Program-made: the position numbers and the translations under genes
Notes under the pieces: model-generated
Told to the model about the DNA's origin: nothing
What the model saw: the letters and a program-made list of their open reading frames with translations, nothing else
Database searches by the model: none
Shown: one piece after another, positions 6,578 through 12,195 of the stretch
How positions within the stretch are numbered: the stretch's first letter is position 1
How the letters are laid out: each line of letters begins with the position of its first letter
Origin: CAZDYP01 sp964509505
GTDB lineage: Bacteria; Chloroflexota; Anaerolineae; JACRMK01
Length of the DNA stretch: 17,598 bases
Assembly: GCA_964509505.1 (NCBI GenBank)
Contig: CAZDYP010000109.1
Span: forward strand, 1 to 17,598
Direction of reading: 5' to 3'

Positions 6578-6748
6578 ATGGCAAATGGCGAATGACGAGT
6601 AGCAAGTGGCGAATCACGGATGGCAAATGGCGCGCAGCGAGTGGCAAGTCGCAGGTAGCAAGTGGCGAATCGCCAATGGTGGATGACTAACTTCCAACTC
6701 CATCATCCAACCAGCCAACCGCTGACCAAGCGACCAACCGACCAAGCT
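6570..6748. repeat. Degenerate phrase-like repeat tract
   Basis: From 6570 to about 6684 the sequence is a run of variants of GGCAAATGGCGAAT and AGTAGCAAGTGGC. From about 6706 to 6748 the vocabulary switches to ACCAACCGACCAAGC variants. No fixed period and no reading frame. It fills the space between the ferredoxin promoter and the stop codon of the MDR oxidoreductase. Confidence 0.75.
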
Positions 6749-6750
6749 GA

Positions 6751-7761
6751 CTATTCAGACCATTTGAACACCACCCCCAACCAATTCTCGCTCCCGCGCA
6801 ACATCATCTCGAAAATCTCTGGCGCATCAGTGTAGGGGACGACATGTGTGATGAGATGATCGAAGCACAATTGCCCCTCGCTCAACAAGCGCAAACACGC
6901 GCGCCGATTACGTTGCCGTGTCCAGGGCCAGTAGGCATGTGTTTGCATCAAGCCCGCTTCGTAGTTGCCGACGATGGTGATTTCTCTGCGCAACAATTCT
7001 TCTTGTAAGCGAATCGTCGCCGTGCCGGGCGGGCTGCCCGTCAACACCAATGTCGCGCGCTCGGCGGCGCACTCCAATAGTTGTTGCAAGATGTTGGCGA
7101 TTTGCGTGCAATGGAACACGGTCTCTGCGCCCACGCCCCCTGTGAGCGCGCGAATCGCTTGCACGGCATTATCGCGTCCTGCGTTGACGATATGCGTCGC
7201 GCCGCTGCGTTGCGCTTTTTCCAAGCGTGCATCAATCAGATCAACCACGATGATGGGAGACGTGCCAGACAAGCGCGCAAATTGCACGGTCAGTTGTCCA
7301 ACCATGCCCGCGCCAAACACTGCCACCGATTCGTCAATCTGCAACGACGCGCGCCTTATGCCATGCAACGCCACATCGCCCAGCGCGATGAAGCCCGCGA
7401 CTTCATCGCTCACGCCGTCGGGAATTTTTTCGATGAACGCTGGCGTGCTGAGGTCAACAAGTGTGTGGCTGGCATGATTGCCGCCTGTCACCACACGGTC
7501 GCCGACGGCGAAGCCCGCAACATCTGCGCCGACTTGCGCGACACGCCCGACCGCCATGTAGCCAATCGAGATGCGCGACACGCTATCTTTGAAGCCATAG
7601 GCTTGCGCGCCGTGTCGCAGAAAATTCATTTCCGACCCTGCGCTGACTTGCGTGTGCGTGTTACGCACCAACACTTGTTTGGCGCTAGGCGTCGGCACGG
7701 CAAACGATTCGATTTCGACGGGGGAGTTGGGCGTGAAGAGGAGATGGGAGGCAGATTCCAT
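6751..7761 (-). CDS. MDR-superfamily oxidoreductase lacking catalytic zinc ligands
   Basis: This is an alcohol-dehydrogenase-like NAD(P)-dependent enzyme of 336 residues. The GroES-like N-terminal half (VLVRNTHTQVSAGSEMNF) is followed by the Rossmann motif G150-AGMVG-155 and an acidic D at the end of the second strand (VVDLIDARLEKA). In zinc alcohol dehydrogenases the active site uses a Cys and a GHE motif. Here these positions read SAGSE (about 40-44) and GYM (67-69), and the four-cysteine structural zinc lobe is absent. It therefore probably acts without zinc or on an activated substrate. Relatives of this SAGSE type are often found beside Gfo/Idh dehydrogenases in sugar catabolism, in keeping with the genes upstream. 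Its ATG lies 1 nt after the cyclase stop (TGAtATG), so translation is probably coupled. Confidence 0.85.
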   Translation of the reverse strand: MESASHLLFTPNSPVEIESFAVPTPSAKQVLVRNTHTQVSAGSEMNFLRHGAQAYGFKDSVSRISIGYMAVGRVAQVGADVAGFAVGDRVVTGGNHASHTLVDLSTPAFIEKIPDGVSDEVAGFIALGDVALHGIRRASLQIDESVAVFGAGMVGQLTVQFARLSGTSPIIVVDLIDARLEKAQRSGATHIVNAGRDNAVQAIRALTGGVGAETVFHCTQIANILQQLLECAAERATLVLTGSPPGTATIRLQEELLRREITIVGNYEAGLMQTHAYWPWTRQRNRRACLRLLSEGQLCFDHLITHVVPYTDAPEIFEMMLRGSENWLGVVFKWSE

Positions 7762-7762
7762 A

Positions 7763-8488
7763 TCAGAGTTTCCGTCCTATCACTTGCCACACCTCCATCT
7801 CACCCTTGCCCTTCACGTTCACGACCCCACGCGGCTCGCATACGAAATCATCTTGGATGAGCTCGTACGTTTCGCGCGTGACTTGAATGAGTCCACCTGC
7901 CCCGTGCGACTCCATGCGACTCGCGGTGTTCACCGCGTCGCCCCACAAATCGTAGATGAACTTTTTGCGCCCAATCACGCCAGCGACGACGGGGCCCGAA
8001 TTGATGCCCATGCGAAACGCCAAGCGTCGCCCGCGAAACTCATGTTGATTGATGTAGTCGCGCATCGCCAAGGCCATGCGCACGATGGCGTGGGCGTGGT
8101 CGGCGCGCGGGCGCGGCACACCCGACGCGACCATGTAGCAGTCGCCAATCGTTTTGATTTTCTCTAAGCCATACTGCTCAACGAGCGTATCGAAGTGTGA
8201 GAAGACTTCGTTGAGCAGCTCGACTAGTTCGACGGGCGTCATCGTCATGGACAGCGGCGTGAAGTTCACGACATCGGCGAACAAGATACTCGCACCCTCG
8301 AAGTGGTCGGCGATGACACGATTCTCGTTCTTCAAAATGGTGGCAATGTCTTTCGGCAAGATGTTCAGCAGCAGGTTTTCGGCTTTCTCTTGCTCGCCAC
8401 GCAACAGGCGAAAAGCCAGATCACGCTGACTCACAAAATAGTAGAGCAAGATGATGATAATGCCTGAGACCGCGCCGAGGTTCATCAC
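7763..8488 (-). CDS. Class III adenylate cyclase, catalytic part (C-terminal half of frameshifted gene)
   Basis: Makes cAMP from ATP. It opens with a transmembrane helix (GAVSGIIIILLYYFV) and a linker (RGEQEKAENLLLNILPKDIATIL) that is the usual entry to the catalytic domain. Nearly all catalytic residues are visible: metal-binding D72 (ILFADVVNFT) and D116 (KTIGDCYM), adenine-selecting K112 and D180 (YDLWGD), and transition-state N187 and R191 (NTASR). The Lys/Asp pair indicates adenylate rather than guanylate specificity. The first in-frame ATG (8486-8488) falls in the middle of the last helix of the membrane domain, directly after an A8 run. This frame is therefore really the continuation of the upstream membrane ORF, broken by one base. 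It is coupled to the MDR oxidoreductase downstream. Confidence 0.88.
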   Translation of the reverse strand: MMNLGAVSGIIIILLYYFVSQRDLAFRLLRGEQEKAENLLLNILPKDIATILKNENRVIADHFEGASILFADVVNFTPLSMTMTPVELVELLNEVFSHFDTLVEQYGLEKIKTIGDCYMVASGVPRPRADHAHAIVRMALAMRDYINQHEFRGRRLAFRMGINSGPVVAGVIGRKKFIYDLWGDAVNTASRMESHGAGGLIQVTRETYELIQDDFVCEPRGVVNVKGKGEMEVWQVIGRKL

Positions 8489-9008
8489 GAAAAAAAATAA
8501 TGACCAGCCACGGGGGCAGATGATTGGAAGCAGGCGCGCTCAGTTGTAAAAAGCCGCTCACCAGCACCAAGCCTAGATACGCAAGAAACCAGCGCAGCGC
8601 ATGACGCGCGTCGTCAAACAGCAATGCGCCCAGTGGAGACAGCAATGACCAGATGATCACACCGCTCGCATTGATAAAGCCGCCGAGCGTCCACATCAAC
8701 AAAAATGGCAACAGCAGTATGAGCAAGAGCTGGCTGAAGCGGAAAAGGTGATAGCGGCGAGTAGAGGCAAACACGATGATGCTGAGGGATGATATGATGG
8801 CATACGAGAGCGGGATAGAGCCGCCCAGCGGTTCAGCAAAAGCCACATAAAGCAAGCCCCACAAAATGGCTAAAGGGATAATCATGATGGCGATGCTTAC
8901 CAACAGCGTCTTGTGCAGACGCACTTCATCGCTATCGCGCGCATCTGCGCCGATACGCGTGATGAAATGAAAAATACTGACCAGCTGTGAGCGTAGCGTA
9001 GTCAACAT
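8421..9008 (-). CDS. Membrane domain of the adenylate cyclase (N-terminal half of frameshifted gene)
   Basis: It encodes five membrane helices plus the start of a sixth (LLVSIAIMIIPLAILWGLLYVAF, then IPLSYAIISSLSIIVFA, LLLILLLPFLLMWTLGGF, VIIWSLLSPLGALLF, FLAYLGLVLVSGFLQL, WLVIIFF). At 8490-8497 the frame departs from the cyclase, and the last roughly 20 residues (RDEPRRGLRHYHH onward) are junk read in the wrong frame up to the TGA at 8421. Removing one T restores WLVIIFFVMNLGAVSG, completing helix six and running into the cyclase domain. I chose ATG 9006-9008 (preceded by AGAGGGGGG) over GTG 9092, because a stable hairpin at 9041-9075 occupies the stretch between. Membrane-anchored six-helix class III cyclases are a known architecture; the sensed signal is unknown. 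Confidence 0.8.
   Translation of the reverse strand: MLTTLRSQLVSIFHFITRIGADARDSDEVRLHKTLLVSIAIMIIPLAILWGLLYVAFAEPLGGSIPLSYAIISSLSIIVFASTRRYHLFRFSQLLLILLLPFLLMWTLGGFINASGVIIWSLLSPLGALLFDDARHALRWFLAYLGLVLVSGFLQLSAPASNHLPPWLVIIFFRDEPRRGLRHYHHLALLFCESA
8490..8497 (-). other. Homopolymer frameshift site in the adenylate cyclase gene
   Basis: A run of eight A (T8 in the coding strand) separates the membrane-domain frame from the catalytic frame. Seven T would fuse them exactly. This could be a homopolymer error, a real mutation, or slippage at the run. Confidence 0.8.
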
Positions 9009-9040
9009 CCCCCCTCTATCAAATTCCGCTTGAATGTGCT

Positions 9041-9075
9041 GAGACCTCACAGGTTTTAGAAACTTGTGAGGTCTC
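9041..9075. repeat. Hairpin between RraA-like gene and cyclase
   Basis: GAGACCTCACAGGTTT (9041-9056) pairs with AAACTTGTGAGGTCTC (9060-9075) over 16 bp with one mismatch and a TAG loop. It starts 13 nt beyond the RraA-like stop codon. On the minus strand no U-tract follows, so it looks more like a dispersed palindrome or an mRNA-end stabiliser than a simple terminator. Confidence 0.7.
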
Positions 9076-9088
9076 GAACCCTGCGCAT

Positions 9089-9760
9089 TCACTCAGCTAG
9101 ATATTTTTCAATTGTGTAATCCATCGCGCGCCATCTTGCGAACAAAGCGGCTTCACGTTGGCGCACCGCTTGTGCCTTCGCCAGCACTTGGTCGGCGACG
9201 GTGGGCGGGATGCACAGCGCGCCGTTCACGTCGGCGTGGATGATGTCGCCGGGGCGCACGATCATGCCGTCAATCACGACGGGGCTGTTCACGTCGAGCC
9301 AACGCAACGCGCCGTGCATCGGAGACAAGCCCGCCGCCCAACACGGCAAGCCGATGCCGCGCACGCCGTCGAGATCGCGGATGCTGCCGTTGCTGAGGAA
9401 CGCCGTCGCGCCCGCCAACCGCATGATGGTGCCCATGCCATCGCCAATCGTCACCGTGTAGCGCGGGCGCGGGCCTACGGATTCCATCACGGCGAACACG
9501 GGCAAGCCCGTCTTGGCGGCTTCGACCATCAAGCGCACCCACTCTTTGAATAAGCTCGGCGGATTGTCCGTGCCTGCCGTCGTCGTGTCCATGCGCGCGG
9601 TGACGGCGATGCCGACCCGCGCGCCCAGCTCTGGCATCAGCGCGCGCACGTCGGGTCCCGTGTAACCAATCGTCGGGTCACGCGCGCCCAACAGTTCGAG
9701 ACCGTTGGCGACGGTGGGCGTATCAAACTCTAGCAACTGCTTGATATTATCAAGGTTCAT
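9089..9760 (-). CDS. RraA-like aldolase/decarboxylase family protein
   Basis: This 223-residue protein belongs to the RraA/HMG-aldolase fold family. Members include 4-hydroxy-4-methyl-2-oxoglutarate aldolase/oxaloacetate decarboxylase, enzymes cleaving related sugar-acid intermediates, and non-enzymatic RNase E inhibitors. The signature is present: G106-DGMG and, after GATAFLSNGS, the R128-D129 pair that binds substrate and the divalent metal. That presence favours an enzyme over a regulator. The N-terminus (FDTPTVANGLELLG) and C-terminal GDIIHADVNGALCIPP also match. ATG 9758-9760 is preceded by GGAG with a rather long 11-nt spacer. Older annotations call such proteins dimethylmenaquinone methyltransferase, which is misleading. 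Given the neighbouring sugar oxidoreductases, a role in splitting a keto-acid is plausible, but the substrate is not established. Confidence 0.88.
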   Translation of the reverse strand: MNLDNIKQLLEFDTPTVANGLELLGARDPTIGYTGPDVRALMPELGARVGIAVTARMDTTTAGTDNPPSLFKEWVRLMVEAAKTGLPVFAVMESVGPRPRYTVTIGDGMGTIMRLAGATAFLSNGSIRDLDGVRGIGLPCWAAGLSPMHGALRWLDVNSPVVIDGMIVRPGDIIHADVNGALCIPPTVADQVLAKAQAVRQREAALFARWRAMDYTIEKYLAE

Positions 9761-9793
9761 CTATTATATTGCTCCATAAAAACTAACTGCAAA

Positions 9794-9845
9794 TCACGCG
9801 AATCTTCACGAATCCTTTTCGATTCATCCGCACCGATTCGCGTGA
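9794..9845. repeat. Inverted repeat TCACGCGAATC…GATTCGCGTGA
   Basis: TCACGCGAATC (9794-9804) and its exact complement (9835-9845) flank 30 nt made of further variants of ACGAATC and GATTC. It lies in the 198-nt space between DppC-type permease and RraA-like gene, another phrase-like repeat tract. Confidence 0.6.
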
Positions 9846-9905
9846 CAACAAAGCGGTGTGTTAGAGCAGGTTCCACATTGATTTACGACTAGCTTGCTCA
9901 CGGCA

Positions 9906-9945
9906 GATTGCCCAATCCGCCGTCGGGCAGCTGGATTGGGCAATC
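9906..9945 (-). repeat. Hairpin downstream of the DppC-type gene
   Basis: GATTGCCCAATCC (9906-9918) and GGATTGGGCAATC (9933-9945) form a perfect 13-bp stem around a 14-nt loop, beginning 13 nt after the permease stop. There is no U-tract. It resembles the smaller hairpins at 6184-6202 and 15367-15383, suggesting a dispersed family. Confidence 0.6.
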
Positions 9946-9958
9946 CAGCAGGAATCGC

Positions 9959-10930
9959 TCAGTGCGCGCGGGCGCGCGGATTCAATGCGTCGTTCAAGCC
10001 ATCGCCGAGATAGTTGATGGCGAGCGCCGCGATGCCCAACACCGCCGCAGGCACCAGCGGCAAGAGAGGGCGCGTCCGCATTTGATGGAGGTTGTTGTTG
10101 ATCATCGAACCCCAGCTAGGATTCGGTTCTTGAATGCCGATGCCGAGATAGCTCAATGAGGCTTCGAGAATCATCGCCGTCGAAAAACCGAAGGTGGCGG
10201 CGACGATGACGGGACCAATCGCATTGGGGACGATGTGACGCGACAAAATTTTGCGGATAGGCACGCCGACCGCTTGCGCCGCCGTCACGTACTCCGTCGC
10301 GCGAATGTAGAGGATTTGCCCGCGGATCAAGCGCGCGTACGCGGGCCAGGACACAATCGCAATCGCAAAGAGGGTGATGAAATAATCCACGTAGGTCGTG
10401 CCACGAAACAATTCTAGTTGCGTGCTGTCGTAGAGCAGCTTGAACAACGCCTCGGTCGGGTTCTTGATGGTCGCGTTCACCAGAATCGCAAACAGGATGC
10501 CCGGAATGGATTGGGTCACATCTATGAGTCGCCCCACGATCCAATCGGCAAAGCCGCCTAAATACGCCGACGTGCCGCCCAAGACGATGCCCAGCGCCAT
10601 CGCCAACCCCGTGACGAAGAAGCCCACCGTGATGGCTGTGCGCGCGCCATACAGAATGCGGCTATACACATCTCGCCCAAGGTCGTCGGTGCCAAGCGGA
10701 TTTTCGGCGCTGGGCAAGACGTTGGTGCGGCGAAAATTTTGGGCGCGGTAATCGTAGGGTGCGATGATGGGCCCGAAGACCGCCATCAAAATGAACAGAA
10801 TCGTGAGAATCAACCCGATGACGGACAACCTGTTGCGCACCAAACGGCGCAACGCATCTTGCCACAAACTGCGGACTTTGATGGATGAGGTGGGGGATAG
10901 CGGTGTGAGATTTTCTGAGGGAGTGGACAT
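9959..10930 (-). CDS. Peptide/nickel-type ABC transporter permease, DppC/OppC type
   Basis: This is one of two membrane subunits of a peptide-family importer. After a cytoplasmic lead (about 35 residues) comes the OppC N-terminal helix (LVRNRLSVIGLILTILFIL) and then the family hallmark NPLGTDDLGRDVYSRILYGAR. Several helices follow with the EAA loop EYVTAAQAVGVPIRKILSRHIVPN. The last helices include MILEASLSYLGIGIQEPNPSWG and end in GDGLNDALNPR, all standard. The length (323 residues) is usual. An unusual insertion (NATIKNPTEALFKLLYDSTQLELFRGTTYVD) lies between helices. It sits 134 nt after the DppB-type gene, with a hairpin repeat in between. No clear Shine-Dalgarno precedes the ATG at 10928-10930. 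No ATPase gene is adjacent. Confidence 0.92.
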   Translation of the reverse strand: MSTPSENLTPLSPTSSIKVRSLWQDALRRLVRNRLSVIGLILTILFILMAVFGPIIAPYDYRAQNFRRTNVLPSAENPLGTDDLGRDVYSRILYGARTAITVGFFVTGLAMALGIVLGGTSAYLGGFADWIVGRLIDVTQSIPGILFAILVNATIKNPTEALFKLLYDSTQLELFRGTTYVDYFITLFAIAIVSWPAYARLIRGQILYIRATEYVTAAQAVGVPIRKILSRHIVPNAIGPVIVAATFGFSTAMILEASLSYLGIGIQEPNPSWGSMINNNLHQMRTRPLLPLVPAAVLGIAALAINYLGDGLNDALNPRARAH

Positions 10931-10979
10931 AAACGTATCAGCTCAAGGAATGAACATGCGATTGCGCTGACCCATTCAA

Positions 10980-11050
10980 CACCAAGACACCAAGCGTCAC
11001 CAAGCCACAAAGTCTTTGTGTCTGCGTGAGTTCTTCGCGTCTTCGTGGTG
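10980..11050. repeat. Hairpin repeat of the CACCAAGAC…GTCTTCGTGGTG family
   Basis: Outer phrases CACCAAGAC (from 10980) and CGTCTTCGTGGTG (to 11050) are near-complementary. The centre CACAAAG-T-CTTTGTG (11006-11020) is perfectly so. It occupies most of the space between the DppB- and DppC-type genes and resembles 4949-5014 and 15254-15340. Confidence 0.65.
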
Positions 11051-11064
11051 AGGTGTCTCTAATT

Positions 11065-12003
11065 CTAATCTAGTCGAACGCGTGGGTCGAGGAACGGATA
11101 AATGATGTCCGTCACTAAGTTGGCGACGACGACCAGCACCGCGCCGAACAGCGTGGTGCCCATAATCACGGGAAAATCTTTGAGTTGGATGGCGTTAATG
11201 ACCAGCTGACCAAACCCGCCCAGCGTGTAAAGCCGCTCGACAAACACCGAGCCGTGAATCAAGGTGTTGACGATCAAGCCCAGCGACGTCACGACGGGTA
11301 TCAGCGCATTGCGTAAGACGTGCCGCGCAATCACGGCGGAGAGAGTCAAGCCCTTGGCGTGAGCTGTGCGCACATGATCTTGCGTCAGCACGTCCAACAC
11401 CGACGAGCGTGTTTGACGCACGATGTCTGCGAGGGGCCAGGCGACCAATAAGGTGAGCGGCAGAATAATCTTGGAGCTGAACAGCCCTTCCCAACCAACT
11501 GGCACTTCCAGAATCGGAATCCACAGCACGAACAGAAACATCAGCAGGGGCCCCAGCACGAAAATCGGGATCACGCGCATCGGCACGACGCCGCCGACGA
11601 TGAGATAATCAACCCAGGTGTTCTTGCGTAACGCGGCGAGCAACCCTAGCGGAATACCGACGAGAGCGATGACGGCGCTTGCCAGCAGCCCGAGCTGAAC
11701 CGTAATCGGCAAGGCGGTGGCGAGCAAGGTGCTGACGGGCAACTTTTGCGCGATGGAATTGCCCAGGTCGCCGCGCGCCACTTTGACGATATAATCTGCC
11801 GCCTGTTCGAGGTACGATTTGTCGAGGCCATGGTCGCGGCGCAGACGCTCGACTTGCTCGGGTGTCATAAAAGCAATCTGCTCGTTGTAGATTAGGATGA
11901 TGGGGTCGCCCGGCGCGTAAAAGCCCAACGTAAACGTGATGACCATCACGAGGATTAGCACAGGAACCGTGACGACGACGCGGTTGAGGATGTAACGAAA
12001 CAT
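11065..12003 (-). CDS. Peptide/nickel-type ABC transporter permease, DppB/OppB type
   Basis: First membrane subunit of the peptide-family importer, 312 residues. The start MFRYILNRVVVTVPVLILVMVITF is the classic DppB first helix. The periplasmic segment FYAPGDPI...LRRDHGLDKSYLEQAADYI is also conserved in the family, as is GDLGNSIAQKLPVSTLL. The EAA loop reads QDHVRTAHAKGLTLSAVIARHVLRNALIPVV. The C-terminus GTTLFGAVLVVVANLVTDIIYPFLDPRVRLD is typical, so the gene is complete. It follows the binding protein by 192 nt, a space filled by tandem repeats that also run up to its start codon. I see no Shine-Dalgarno before the ATG at 12001-12003, which suggests leaderless-like or weak initiation, or mRNA processing. 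Confidence 0.92.
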   Translation of the reverse strand: MFRYILNRVVVTVPVLILVMVITFTLGFYAPGDPIILIYNEQIAFMTPEQVERLRRDHGLDKSYLEQAADYIVKVARGDLGNSIAQKLPVSTLLATALPITVQLGLLASAVIALVGIPLGLLAALRKNTWVDYLIVGGVVPMRVIPIFVLGPLLMFLFVLWIPILEVPVGWEGLFSSKIILPLTLLVAWPLADIVRQTRSSVLDVLTQDHVRTAHAKGLTLSAVIARHVLRNALIPVVTSLGLIVNTLIHGSVFVERLYTLGGFGQLVINAIQLKDFPVIMGTTLFGAVLVVVANLVTDIIYPFLDPRVRLD

Positions 12004-12008
12004 AGTTT

Positions 12009-12118
12009 AGTAGCCAGTCTTCAGTCGCCAGTAGCCAGTCTTCAGTAGCCAGTAGCCAGTCTTCAGTAGCCAGTAGCCAGTCTTCAGTAGCCAGTAGCTA
12101 GTAGCTAGTAGCCTGTAG
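12009..12118. repeat. Tandem array of a 21-bp unit (AGTAGCC, AGTAGCC, AGTCTTC)
   Basis: A partial unit at 12009-12022 is followed by three full 21-bp units (12023-12043, 12044-12064, 12065-12085). The last two are identical and the first differs at one base. The array then decays into AGTAGCTAGTAGCT variants. It begins 6 nt from the DppB-type start codon and thus lies in its 5' leader. Confidence 0.88.
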
Positions 12119-12123
12119 CGCAT

Positions 12124-12187
12124 CTGATTACTGACTACTGATTACTGACTACTGATTACTGACTACTGTTTACTGACTACTGTTTAC
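12124..12187. repeat. Tandem array of a 14-bp unit (CTGATTACTGACTA)
   Basis: Four to five copies of a 14-bp unit with the last two showing TT for AT. It abuts the stop codon of the peptide-binding lipoprotein. The same words make up the inverted repeats at 6095-6265. Confidence 0.85.
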
Positions 12188-12195
12188 TCATTTTT

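Noticed and set aside
9039..9092. GTG start at 9092 for the cyclase, overlapping the RraA-like stop
   Set aside because: The added stretch encodes the 9041-9075 hairpin repeat and lacks a Shine-Dalgarno; ATG 9006-9008 fits better.
9089..9760. Menaquinone methyltransferase activity
   Set aside because: The protein has RraA-family motifs and no SAM-binding methyltransferase motifs; the old family name is a misannotation.
12009..12187. Possible CRISPR array
   Set aside because: Units are directly adjacent with no unique spacers, and no cas genes are present.
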